Shown here: in pieces, positions 6,410 to 14,642 of the stretch
Layout: every line of letters starts with the position of its first letter
How positions within the stretch are numbered: the first letter of the stretch is position 1
DNA from: CAZZIZ01 sp964654535
GTDB lineage: Bacteria; Bacteroidota; Bacteroidia; Chitinophagales; UBA2359
Assembly (NCBI GenBank): GCA_964654535.1
Contig: CAZZIZ010000076.1
Span: 1-14,842, forward strand
Direction: 5' to 3'
DNA: 14,842 bases
Made by a program: the position numbers and the translations under genes
The notes under the pieces: generated by a model
What the model was told of the DNA's origin: nothing
Database searches by the model: none
The model's input: the letters and a program-made list of their open reading frames with translations, nothing else

Positions 6410-8791
6410 ATGAACTACTCAAAGTACTTGCTCGTCATTTTAATAATGATGAGCGCAATGAACACTACCCTCTCTCAGACAAATTTCACACTCAATTCTC
6501 AATTAGAATACGCTGGAAAAAATGCGAACGATATCTGGGGCTATGCCGATGATGATGGTAATGAATATGCGTTAGTGGGCTTACGACAAGGTTTATCCAT
6601 TGTAGACGTGACTAACCCAGATGCTCCTGTCGAGATATATTCATTGGACCGACCGAACTCTTCCGTTTGGCGTGACTTGAAAGAATACAACGGTTATGTC
6701 TACGCGGTTGACGACCAAGATGGAGCGCAACTCATAATTATAGATTTAAACGACGTTGATAACATAACCCAGACTTTTTGGACTACAGCAGAGCTAGGTG
6801 ACAACGAGTTTACTACTTGTCACAATATTTTTATTGATGAGTTTGGAATAGCCTATTTATTTGGCTGCAACAACTTAATTGATACGGATAGACGAGGAGC
6901 ACTGATGTTAGACTTAAACACTAATCCTTTAAATCCTACAGTTGTTGGTCAATACACTGATGAGTATGTGCACGACGGTTTTGTTCGCGATAATTTGTTG
7001 TGGGCTTCGCAAATTTTTGACGGGACGCAAGCAGTGGTCGATGTCTCTGATAAAAGCAATCCGCAGCTAATTAATAAGTGGACTACTCCGGGAGCCTTTA
7101 CTCATAACTGTTGGTTAAACGAGGAAGGCACTGTGCTTTATACTACCGACGAATCGTCTGGACAATTCGTAACTGCTTATGACGTAACCAATCGAATGGA
7201 TGTCCGGGAACTAGACCGCATACGCTCTAAACCAGGTGAGTTCGTTGTACCGCACAACGCTTTCACAATTGGCAACCATGTAGTTGTTTCATACTACACC
7301 AGTGGCGCCGTAATCATCGACGCAACGAAACCAGACAATATGGTCATCGTTGGTGAGTTCGATACTGCACCTAGCTTTGAGGGTGGTTCTTTCAATGGTT
7401 GTTGGGGAGTATACCCTTACTTACCTTCGGGAAAAGTTTTGGCCACCGATCAACAAACAGATTTATGGGTGCTGACACCAACTTATGCAAGAGCAGGATA
7501 TTTGGAAGGAACCGTAAGCAATGCAGAAACAGGAGCATTACTCTCAGGCGTATCTGTTGACGTGCTAGGCAGCGAGTTAGCTGAACAAACTTCACCGCTA
7601 GGAGAATTCAAAACGGGTACTATCAATTTTGGTACATTCTCAGTCTTCTTTCAAAAAGAAGGTTATGAGGATTTAATCGTGGAAAATGTAAGCATCGAAG
7701 AAATTAACACAACGATCTTGGAGGTAGAAATGGTGCCGCAAACTCCTTTCAATTTGCAAGTGCAAGTTGTTGGATCTAATGGCGAGCTTATACCCTTTGC
7801 CGACGTTACGGCTGTTAATGAGTTTGGTCAGCGTAGCGTCGTTGCCGACGATAACGCGGTTGCTATTTTTGAAAACATCTTTGAAAACGAATACAACTTT
7901 ATTGCAGGACAATGGGGTTTCAATACCGCTAGTCTTTCCTTTACTGTTTCAGACCAAAGTGAAACAATAACCTTGACCCTGAATGAAGGTATTTATGACG
8001 ACTTTATTTTTGATTTCGGTTGGGAAATTACTTCTACCGCTGGTGCGGGTAATTGGGAACTGGCAGACCCAATTGGATACAGCACCAATGCTGGTGTCGA
8101 ATTCGAACCAAGCGACGACGCGCCTGGTGATTTTGGTGATAGATGTTTAGTAACCGATAGTGAAAATGGATTCCCAGGTCCTGACGATGTAGACGATGGT
8201 ACAGTAACAGTAGAGTCTCCTGTTTTTGATTTGACCACTTACAACGCCCCTTTATTAAGCTTTAACCGTTGGTTCGCCGCAGGTGGTGGACAAGGAACCC
8301 AATCAAATGATGTGTTCACAGTCTCGATTACCAATGCTACTGACACTGTCGTTTTAGATTTTGCTCAGTTCGGTGACGAAAACTTGAGCCAATGGGTATC
8401 ACAAAGTTATGAGCTCAATGACTTTATAGCATCAAGCGATCAAATGCGTGTTATAGTTCAAACTGGCGACGACGAAGAATTTGGTCACTTAGTAGAAGCG
8501 GCTTTCGACTTGTTCAAAATCGAAGACTTAATGCCAGATCCACCATCGTTTATAGAAACGCTGAGTCTCAATACTTTCGAAGTACGCCCGAACCCAGTTC
8601 AAGGCCTGCTCAATATTCCTGACTTTGGTCCAGAGACAAAATTTTCGATCTATTCCTTGAATGGAGCCTTGGTAAAGCGAGGAAGCAATACCCAGCAAAT
8701 AGACGTGCAGGATTTCGACACAGGCGTATACTTGTTGAAAGTGCTCACGGCCGATGGTGATAATCATTTAGCCAAGTTCATTAAAGACTGA
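6410..8791 (+). CDS. Secreted choice-of-anchor B / LVIVD propeller protein with T9SS sorting domain
   Basis: A 793-residue paralogue of the preceding gene. The signal peptide spans about residues 1-23 (MNYSKYLLVILIMMSAMNTTLSQ). Residues 25-360 align almost without gaps to the neighbour: the same WGYAD, VWRDL, CHNIFIDEFG, FTHNCW, VPHN, FNGCWGV and YLPSG motifs lie at the same residue numbers. Residues 362-442 are a carboxypeptidase-regulatory-like domain, with a second similar beta-sandwich at about 445-525. Residues 528-705 look like a jelly-roll domain of the kind found in secreted peptidases and adhesins (DFGWEITSTAGAGNWE, VDDGTVTVESPVFDL). Residues 718-793 are a type A T9SS C-terminal sorting domain (FEVRPNPVQGLLNI, FSIYSLNGALVKRG, TGVYLLKV, AKFIKD), so export across the outer membrane and surface attachment or release are predicted. 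A TAAGG sequence lies just before the ATG. Function beyond surface binding is unknown. Confidence 0.88.
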   Translation: MNYSKYLLVILIMMSAMNTTLSQTNFTLNSQLEYAGKNANDIWGYADDDGNEYALVGLRQGLSIVDVTNPDAPVEIYSLDRPNSSVWRDLKEYNGYVYAVDDQDGAQLIIIDLNDVDNITQTFWTTAELGDNEFTTCHNIFIDEFGIAYLFGCNNLIDTDRRGALMLDLNTNPLNPTVVGQYTDEYVHDGFVRDNLLWASQIFDGTQAVVDVSDKSNPQLINKWTTPGAFTHNCWLNEEGTVLYTTDESSGQFVTAYDVTNRMDVRELDRIRSKPGEFVVPHNAFTIGNHVVVSYYTSGAVIIDATKPDNMVIVGEFDTAPSFEGGSFNGCWGVYPYLPSGKVLATDQQTDLWVLTPTYARAGYLEGTVSNAETGALLSGVSVDVLGSELAEQTSPLGEFKTGTINFGTFSVFFQKEGYEDLIVENVSIEEINTTILEVEMVPQTPFNLQVQVVGSNGELIPFADVTAVNEFGQRSVVADDNAVAIFENIFENEYNFIAGQWGFNTASLSFTVSDQSETITLTLNEGIYDDFIFDFGWEITSTAGAGNWELADPIGYSTNAGVEFEPSDDAPGDFGDRCLVTDSENGFPGPDDVDDGTVTVESPVFDLTTYNAPLLSFNRWFAAGGGQGTQSNDVFTVSITNATDTVVLDFAQFGDENLSQWVSQSYELNDFIASSDQMRVIVQTGDDEEFGHLVEAAFDLFKIEDLMPDPPSFIETLSLNTFEVRPNPVQGLLNIPDFGPETKFSIYSLNGALVKRGSNTQQIDVQDFDTGVYLLKVLTADGDNHLAKFIKD

Positions 8792-8805
8792 CATTAGTAG
8801 CGTTT

Positions 8806-8952
8806 TCTGGGCAGCAACAGGCTATCCGCTTGTATTCGGCACTTGGAAAATGTGTTCACACAACACCTTGGCAGGAGCTTCCTCTGGTCGCTCTTCACAG
8901 TGGTGTTCTCTACATTTTCCTAGCACCTCATACCGCTACTATCCTGGCTGCG
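8806..8952 (+). repeat. Intergenic structured repeat, family A, copy A2
   Basis: The ends are shared with copy A1 (1262-1412), including the TCTGGGCAGCAACAGGCTAT start and the CTATCCTGGCTGCG finish, which pair to close the element. The interior differs from A1 completely yet forms its own strong hairpin: GGAAAATGT (8845-8853) with ACATTTTCC (8912-8920), and inside it AACACC (8862-8867) with GGTGTT (8902-8907). It starts 14 bases after the stop of the second propeller gene and ends 72 bases before leuS. It could be mistaken for a leuS leader, but copy A1 lies before an unrelated gene. Confidence 0.8.
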
Positions 8953-9001
8953 GTCATTAAGCTCCGTCGATAATTCTTACACATACGAGAATTACATTGC
9001 T

Positions 9002-9009
9002 TAATTTCG
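9002..9009 (+). promoter_or_regulatory. Candidate -7 box for leuS
   Basis: TAATTTCG differs from TAnnTTTG at one base and ends 15 bases before the leuS ATG. Its form and distance resemble the candidate box before the phenylalanine hydroxylase gene. No matching -33 TTG is seen at normal spacing, so the support is weak. Confidence 0.35.
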
Positions 9010-9024
9010 GGCATAATTATCGAG

Positions 9025-11805
9025 ATGGAATTTGATTTTAAAAATAGAGAGGCGTACTGGACCAAATACTGGCAGGACAATGGTACTTACAAAGCGGAAA
9101 TTGATCAATCCAAACCGAAGTATTATGTCCTCGATATGTTTCCTTATCCTTCGGGAGCGGGTCTGCACGTAGGGCATCCCCTAGGGTATATCGCCTCCGA
9201 CATTTTCTCTCGATATAAAAGACACAAAGGTTTCAATGTACTCCACCCGATGGGCTTCGATTCATTTGGCTTGCCTGCCGAGCAGTATGCCATAGAAACT
9301 GGACAACATCCTGAAGTAACCACGTCAAAAGCCATTGAAAACTATAAGCGTCAATTCAACTTAATGGGCCTCAGCTTCGATTGGAGCAGAGAGCTATACA
9401 CCAGCGACCCACAATATTACAAATGGACTCAATGGTTGTTTTTAGAAATCTTTAATAGCTGGTACAATGTTGAAACCAATAGGGCTGAGAAATTAGATAC
9501 CCTAATTGCCAAGTTTGAATCGGGCGGATGCGCTGCTGCCAAGGCGCACAGACACGAATGCGAAGAGTTCAGTCCTGAGACTTGGAGAAGTTATAGCGAT
9601 GATAAGAAAAGCGAGATTCTAATGAACTATCGCTTGGCTTACCTAAAGGACTCACAAGTTTGGTGGTGTGAGGAACTAGGAACAGTATTGGCCAACGATG
9701 AGGTAAAAGATGGATTTTCCGAGAGAGGAGGGTTCCCCGTAGAGAAGAAAAAATTACGACAGTGGTCCTTGCGCATAACTGCTTATGCGGAAAGATTATT
9801 AGATGGTTTAAATAAAGTAGAATGGAGCGATTCTCTCCGAGAAATGCAAAAGAATTGGATCGGTAAGTCTAAAGGAGCAAGTGTCTTTTTTGAATTAGAT
9901 GCGCACGATAAATCAATCGAAATATACACTACTCGCCCGGATACCATTTTTGGAGCCACCTTTATGGTATTGGCACCTGAGCATGACTTAGTAAAGGAAA
10001 TATGCACCGACGCACAAAAAGCTGATGTAGAAGAATACATAGCCTATGTAAAAAAGCGTTCTGAGCGAGATCGTATGTCGGAAGTGAAAGTTGTAACTGG
10101 TGCGAATACTGGGGCGCACGTTATCCACCCTTTTACGAAAGAAAAAATTCCTGTTTGGATAAGCGAGTACGTTTTGGCCAGCTACGGTACTGGATCGATT
10201 ATGGCCGTTCCTTCAGACGACGACCGCGACTTTAGCTTCGCAGAAAAATTCGGATTGAAGGTTATAGATGTTGTTGACAAAACTGATTATCCTGGAGCGA
10301 CCAAGGCAGATAAGATTGGTAAAATAGTAAACAGTGATTTCCTAAACGGTATGGAAGTTCCGGAGGCAATTACTGAAATGAATAATCGCATCGAATCTAT
10401 GGGAATTGGTAAAGCCAAAACTCAATATCGTTTGCACGATGCGGGCTTTAGCCGCCAACGTTATTGGGGAGAACCATTTCCTATTAACTACCCTTCTGGC
10501 GATGAAGCTGGCAGACCAGAAGCATTGGCCTTCGATCAGTTACCAGTCGAGCTTCCGAAAATGACTGACTTTAAAGGAAGTGGTAAAAATGGCAAGGGGC
10601 CATTGTCACGTGTTGAACAGTGGATGAAGATGCCCGAAGGTGCGATAAGAGAATCTGATACTATGCCGGGCTATGCAGGCAGTAGTTGGTATTTCCTTCG
10701 TTTTATGGATCCAAACAATAGCGACCGCTTCGTTAGTCAAGAAGCAATTGACTACTGGCAAGATGTAGACTTTTACATCGGTGGCGCCGAGCATGCTGTA
10801 GGTCACCTAATGTATAGTCGTATGTGGCACAAGTTTCTGAAAGATATGGGCTTGGTCAAAACCGAAGAACCCTTTAAGCGCCTGGTCAATCAAGGTATGA
10901 TTCAAGGTCGCTCCAACTTTGTGTACAGAGATAAGAAGAGCAAAAAGTTTATTTCAAAAGGATTGATTAAAGATGAGTCCGATGTCTCCGTTATAAACGT
11001 TGACATACGTTTAGCTCCTGATGACATTCTAGATACAGAAGCTTTTAAAAAGTGGCGACCAGACTTGGCCGATGCTGAGTTTGAATTGGAAGACGGAAAG
11101 TATGTTACGGGCGTAGAAATTCAAAAGATGTCTAAGTCCAAATACAACACCCATAATCCAGATGATGTAATTGCTCAGTACGGAGCAGATGCCTTCCGAA
11201 TGTTTGAAATGTTTTTGGGACCGATAGAACAACACAAGCCTTGGGATACGAAAGGGATTGATGGCGTTGCTAAGTTCATTAAAAAGTACTGGCGTCTATT
11301 TGTAAGAGAAGACAAAATTGTTGTCAGTGATGACAAGCCGACTGCTGCCGAGCTAAAAATTTTGCATAATGCAATCAATAAGGTCAGTCAAGATGTCGAG
11401 CGTTTGTCTTTTAATACTGCCACTTCTGCTTTTATGGTTTGCGTGAATGAGCTCACCTCTTTAAAATGCAATAAGCGCGAAATACTTGAACCGCTGACCA
11501 TACTGTTGGCTCCATTCGCTCCCTTTGTAACTGAAGAGCTTTGGATGCATATGGGGCATAAAGACACCGTGCATTTACAGCCTTACCCCGAATACGACGC
11601 AAGTCATACTAAGGAATCGGCTAAAGAATACCCTATTTCCATCAATGGCAAGGTAAGAGCGAAGATTACCCTACCCTTAGGTCTATCTAAGGAAGAGGTT
11701 GAGCCTAAGGTTCTTGAGCTTGAGGCAGTTACGAAATGGACTGAGGGTAAGGAAATCAGAAAATTCATCTTCGTACCTGGAAAGATTGTAAACATCGTTG
11801 TCTAA
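9025..11805 (+). CDS. leuS: Leucyl-tRNA synthetase
   Basis: A 926-residue class I aminoacyl-tRNA synthetase that charges tRNA-Leu in the cytoplasm. The HIGH-type motif is HVGH (48-51) within MFPYPSGAGLHVGHPLGY, and KMSKS is at 701-705. The CP1 editing domain is recognisable by TTRPDTIFGATFMVLAPEH and YGTGSIMAVPSDDDRDF. A late segment, AVGHLMYSRMWHKF, and an anticodon-binding helical domain with FAPFVTEELW follow, and the C-terminus has ISINGKVRAKI. Bacteroidota LeuRS usually has an insertion after the first part of the Rossmann domain; here it covers about residues 154-205 and carries C169, H175, H177 and C179, which could bind a metal. The ATG at 9025 gives the standard LeuRS N-terminus. The gene is complete with no sign of frameshift. 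It is flanked by repeat A2 and by an inverted repeat region before the next gene. Confidence 0.97.
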   Translation: MEFDFKNREAYWTKYWQDNGTYKAEIDQSKPKYYVLDMFPYPSGAGLHVGHPLGYIASDIFSRYKRHKGFNVLHPMGFDSFGLPAEQYAIETGQHPEVTTSKAIENYKRQFNLMGLSFDWSRELYTSDPQYYKWTQWLFLEIFNSWYNVETNRAEKLDTLIAKFESGGCAAAKAHRHECEEFSPETWRSYSDDKKSEILMNYRLAYLKDSQVWWCEELGTVLANDEVKDGFSERGGFPVEKKKLRQWSLRITAYAERLLDGLNKVEWSDSLREMQKNWIGKSKGASVFFELDAHDKSIEIYTTRPDTIFGATFMVLAPEHDLVKEICTDAQKADVEEYIAYVKKRSERDRMSEVKVVTGANTGAHVIHPFTKEKIPVWISEYVLASYGTGSIMAVPSDDDRDFSFAEKFGLKVIDVVDKTDYPGATKADKIGKIVNSDFLNGMEVPEAITEMNNRIESMGIGKAKTQYRLHDAGFSRQRYWGEPFPINYPSGDEAGRPEALAFDQLPVELPKMTDFKGSGKNGKGPLSRVEQWMKMPEGAIRESDTMPGYAGSSWYFLRFMDPNNSDRFVSQEAIDYWQDVDFYIGGAEHAVGHLMYSRMWHKFLKDMGLVKTEEPFKRLVNQGMIQGRSNFVYRDKKSKKFISKGLIKDESDVSVINVDIRLAPDDILDTEAFKKWRPDLADAEFELEDGKYVTGVEIQKMSKSKYNTHNPDDVIAQYGADAFRMFEMFLGPIEQHKPWDTKGIDGVAKFIKKYWRLFVREDKIVVSDDKPTAAELKILHNAINKVSQDVERLSFNTATSAFMVCVNELTSLKCNKREILEPLTILLAPFAPFVTEELWMHMGHKDTVHLQPYPEYDASHTKESAKEYPISINGKVRAKITLPLGLSKEEVEPKVLELEAVTKWTEGKEIRKFIFVPGKIVNIVV

Positions 11806-11829
11806 ATCCTTGATTTGGACACTATTACA

Positions 11830-11871
11830 CAATATTAGCCCTGCTTGTAAAGCTTTTTTGGGATAATATTG
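11830..11871 (+). terminator. Inverted repeat after leuS: possible terminator overlapping a promoter
   Basis: Outer arms CAATATTA (11830-11837) and TAATATTG (11864-11871) are perfect complements, with CCC/GGG pairing inside them. Nested within is GCTT-GTA-AAGC (11843-11853) followed by six T residues (11854-11859), a weak intrinsic terminator shape for leuS. The right outer arm is also a plausible -7 box for the next gene, with a TTG 16 bases upstream of it (11845-11847). Terminator and promoter roles may therefore share the same bases. The inner stem is only 4 bp, so confidence is limited. Confidence 0.4.
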
Positions 11872-11893
11872 GCGTCGTAAACAATACAATTCC

Positions 11894-12976
11894 ATGAAAC
11901 AAATCAAACTTTTCATTCTACTCGCCTTCCTACTATTAAATGCTCAAGACAGTTTTGGCCAAACCAAAATGCTTTTGGAGAAGCTTACTGCTGCCTGGTG
12001 TGGTTGGTGTCCGGAGAATGACCTTGAAATAGATGCTTTAGTCGAAGAACATGGTGAAGAAAATGTGATCGTTGTACACCATCATATTATGGATGTTTTG
12101 AGTACCGATTTCGGTACTGAAATCGCCCAAGAATATGTTAATGGAACTCCGGCATTGCTTTTCAATAGAATTAAGTTCGAAGACCAGTGGAATGTAGGAG
12201 TAACCAGAACGGAATGGACGGCACATATGGAACCTGCCTTAGCGATGCTAACCGACCAAGTGAATATAGTTAACAATTCACACGCTTATAATCCAACGGA
12301 TCGTAGACTTAGTTTTGAATTTGATTTAGAATTCTTGGTTGATTTGACAGGGGATTATAGATTGAACGCTTACATCGTTGAAGATGTGGTGGTCAACTCT
12401 GACCCTGATTATGACCAAACCAACTACTGGGCTGGCTTAGATCACCCACTTGGTCCTTATCCAAATCCAATTCCTGAATTCGAGCACAAACATGTGGTAA
12501 GAGAAATTTTGGGTACTGCATGGGGATTGCCTGATGGACTGAATAGTACAATTAGTGCTGGCGAGACTGTGAGTAGCTCTTTCTTTTATGAGATTCCTGA
12601 GCATATTGATGAAGACCAGCTTTCTTATGTTGTATTGGTTCAGCGTTATGATGAGGATAAATTCTTACGTCAGATACTGAACTCGCAAATGGAGAAGGTG
12701 ACTAATTTCGTTGACGATAGTGATCCTGGCGTAGTAAGCGGAATAGACGATGTAACTAGTAAAGTGAGCATTTTCCCTAATCCAGTAAGCGATTACTTGA
12801 ATATTCAGTCAGACGTGGAGATTAACTCTTTGTCAGTCTTTGACGCACGTGGAAACCAGTTGTACTTAAAGAATGATACCAATGGTATTGTTGTTGCTGA
12901 CCTAGCAGTTGGTTGGTACATTGTTCAGTTGCATACTGATGAAGGAACTATACATCACAGGTTCGTTAAGGAATAG
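11894..12976 (+). CDS. Secreted Omp28-like thioredoxin-fold protein with T9SS sorting domain
   Basis: A 360-residue exported protein. The signal peptide spans about residues 1-22 (MKQIKLFILLAFLLLNAQDSFGQ). A thioredoxin-like domain follows at once: LEKLTAAWCGWCPEND carries C36-x2-C39, and the cis-proline is in VNGTPALLF (P86). These features, and the roughly 200-residue beta-rich region after the thioredoxin fold, fit the Omp28-related outer-membrane protein family of Bacteroidota. A type A T9SS C-terminal sorting domain occupies about 285-360 (VSIFPNPVSDYLNI, LSVFDARGNQLY, VGWYIVQL, HHRFVKE), so surface delivery by T9SS is predicted. Redox activity is plausible from the CGWC motif but unproven for this family. 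The gene is alone between leuS and a converging amidohydrolase gene; its stop lies inside a hairpin shared with that gene. Confidence 0.85.
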   Translation: MKQIKLFILLAFLLLNAQDSFGQTKMLLEKLTAAWCGWCPENDLEIDALVEEHGEENVIVVHHHIMDVLSTDFGTEIAQEYVNGTPALLFNRIKFEDQWNVGVTRTEWTAHMEPALAMLTDQVNIVNNSHAYNPTDRRLSFEFDLEFLVDLTGDYRLNAYIVEDVVVNSDPDYDQTNYWAGLDHPLGPYPNPIPEFEHKHVVREILGTAWGLPDGLNSTISAGETVSSSFFYEIPEHIDEDQLSYVVLVQRYDEDKFLRQILNSQMEKVTNFVDDSDPGVVSGIDDVTSKVSIFPNPVSDYLNIQSDVEINSLSVFDARGNQLYLKNDTNGIVVADLAVGWYIVQLHTDEGTIHHRFVKE

Positions 12977-12988
12977 ATTCCCTATTCC
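12970..12988. terminator. Bidirectional hairpin spanning both convergent stop codons
   Basis: GGAATAG-ATTCC-CTATTCC is a perfect 7-bp stem with a 5-base loop. The left arm contains the TAG stop of the Omp28-like gene and the right arm the TAG stop of the amidohydrolase gene on the other strand. On the plus strand the stem is followed by CTTTTA, a modest U-run. The flanking AAGG and CCTT can extend the stem with one bulged base. It probably terminates plus-strand transcription; the minus-strand tail is poorer in T. Confidence 0.55.
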
Positions 12989-14265
12989 CTTTTATAGACT
13001 ATACCGTTTTTCATAACGAATAGAACATACTCCATTACGGAGATGTTGTCGAGTGGGTTAGATTCAACCGCTATAATATCTGCATACTTTCCTGCCACAA
13101 TAGAGCCAAGGTTCTCTGCCTGATCAAGAATAATTGCGTTGGTAATGGTTGCAGATTGCAACGCCTCACTTTCAGGCATTCCTACTTCACACATTAAAGC
13201 AAATTCTTTAGCATTCTTTCCATGTGGGAAAACACCTGCATCTGTGCCGAAGGCAATCTTTACGCCTGCTTTATAGGCGCGGCCAAAGGTATTTTGTATT
13301 CCTGGTCCAACTTCCAAGGCCTTTGGGGTAACTACATCAGGAAAGTAACCCACTTGCTTAGCAGAATCGGCAACCGAAATTCCAGCAGTAATGGTAGGCA
13401 CCAAGAAAGTTCCGTGGCGCTTCATAAGACTCATAGTTTCATCATCCATAAAAGAGCCGTGCTCTATGGTGGTTACGCCACCTCTAATGGCACGCTGCAT
13501 TCCTTCGACGCCGTGGGCGTGTGCCGCAACTTTCAATCCGCGGTCAGCCGCTGTTTCCACTATGGCGATAACTTCTTCTTCGGTAAACTGCGGGCCGCTG
13601 CTATCGCGGTTTAGGCTCAATACACCAGCCGTGGCGGTTATCTTAATCCAATCAGATCCATCCTTGGAGCGCTGACGCACTGCCTTCATACATTCATCTC
13701 TTCCATCGCAAACTCCCTCGTGCGGGCCTGGAGGATGGCAGAGCAGATCCTTTTTATAACCATTGGTAGGATCGGCGTGACCACCGGTAATGGCGATGGC
13801 TTTGCCAGCTGTAAATATTCTTGGCCCCGTTGCCTTGCCTCGATTAATGGCATTCTTAAGCGCAATGTTTACTCCAGTTCCTCCCAAATCTCTTACAGTT
13901 GTAAAACCAGCAAGAAGGGTAACTTCCGCAAAGCCCGCGGCATCGTATGCCACATCAGCTTGGTTCAGGGTAAAGCGATTGATGTAAGTACCCTTTCCAC
14001 CTTGCGATTCGATATGAACGTGCATATCGATTAGACCCGGAAGAACCCATTCCTCTTTGAGGTCTATTATTTCAGTTGTAGAAGGATATTCTGAAGTGTA
14101 ACCATCTACGACCTTAGTAATGCGTTCGCCTTCTATATGGATAGAAACACGCTCTCGGAAGCTGCCTTTTTCGGCATCGAACATGTGACCAGCAAGAATG
14201 ATAACATCTTGAGCTAGCAAGAATGGTGAAACAAAAAGGAGGATAGTGGCAAATAGATTCTTCAT
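12982..14265 (-). CDS. Exported metal-dependent amidohydrolase
   Basis: A 427-residue amidohydrolase-superfamily enzyme (imidazolonepropionase-like / Xaa-Pro dipeptidase-like group) with a signal peptide (MKNLFATILLFVSPFLLAQ), so it is predicted to be periplasmic or surface-associated. Numbered from the ATG at 14265: DMHVH gives the metal ligands H82 and H84; K208 in DWIKITATAG is the probable carbamylated bridging lysine; the AHAHG region (H249/H251) and EHG (H269) give further His ligands; D342 in GTDAG is the catalytic Asp. The C-terminal region (ADIIAVESNPLDNI) returns to the beta-sandwich typical of the fold. A TTG 10 codons upstream (14295) also keeps the frame open, but it would place a polar extension before the signal peptide, so the ATG is preferred. 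Substrate unknown; related enzymes act on amide or peptide bonds with proline or cyclic products. It is convergent with the Omp28-like gene, 5 bases apart. Confidence 0.88.
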   Translation of the reverse strand: MKNLFATILLFVSPFLLAQDVIILAGHMFDAEKGSFRERVSIHIEGERITKVVDGYTSEYPSTTEIIDLKEEWVLPGLIDMHVHIESQGGKGTYINRFTLNQADVAYDAAGFAEVTLLAGFTTVRDLGGTGVNIALKNAINRGKATGPRIFTAGKAIAITGGHADPTNGYKKDLLCHPPGPHEGVCDGRDECMKAVRQRSKDGSDWIKITATAGVLSLNRDSSGPQFTEEEVIAIVETAADRGLKVAAHAHGVEGMQRAIRGGVTTIEHGSFMDDETMSLMKRHGTFLVPTITAGISVADSAKQVGYFPDVVTPKALEVGPGIQNTFGRAYKAGVKIAFGTDAGVFPHGKNAKEFALMCEVGMPESEALQSATITNAIILDQAENLGSIVAGKYADIIAVESNPLDNISVMEYVLFVMKNGIVYKRE

Positions 14266-14407
14266 AATGATTTGATTGTTAGTATAAGGTATCAATTTAT
14301 GTGGAATCGGAGCAGGTCAAGAATGGGCGATAAGGAATAGTCTAAGGACATTCTAGATGAATCTGACAGCTTGTTGTCATCGATCAACCAGACGGAGAAG
14401 AAAACAT

Positions 14408-14560
14408 CGCCCCTTTGGGGCGAAATATTAATAGTTAAACCCAACGAATCGCTAATAGCTCCGTAGGAGTGACATAGTTTTTGACCTGGTAATATTACAA
14501 TCCTACGGAGCGAGATTTATGTATTGATTGGTTGCTGTTAATATTTTACCGCTACGCGGC
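14408..14560. repeat. Cluster of REP-like short palindromes in a gene-free region
   Basis: The region from 14296 to 14642 has no supportable gene. It contains CGCCCCTTTGGGGCG (14408-14422); an 11-bp inverted repeat, GCTCCGTAGGA (14458-14468) and TCCTACGGAGC (14501-14511), around a 32-base spacer; and CCGCTACGCGG (14549-14559). The first three short units are each followed by a similar GA-rich tail (GAAATATT, GACATAG, GAGATTTAT), suggesting degenerate copies of one small palindromic unit. The cluster lies upstream of the amidohydrolase gene and next to repeat B2. No role can be assigned from sequence. Confidence 0.6.
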
Positions 14561-14642
14561 AAAGAGCAAGATTGACACTCCCTTATCATCCATTTTTAAA
14601 ACGAGCTTACTCATTTAATTTATCTAGGAGCTAAGTGTGCTC

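Noticed and set aside
4252..8791. Frameshift or split single gene for the two propeller proteins
   Set aside because: Each has its own start, signal peptide and complete domain set; they are true tandem paralogues, not fragments.
8806..8952. A leuS leader riboswitch or T-box
   Set aside because: No T-box specifier or antiterminator motif is visible, and the same element stands before an unrelated gene at 1262-1412, so it is a repeat rather than a leuS-specific regulator.
13222..14034. Several plus-strand open frames inside the amidohydrolase region
   Set aside because: The minus-strand frame carries all the amidohydrolase metal ligands and a signal peptide, so the plus-strand frames are by-products.
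14408..14560. CRISPR array
   Set aside because: The palindromic units are not identical, the spacing is irregular and there is no series of equal-length spacers or cas gene.
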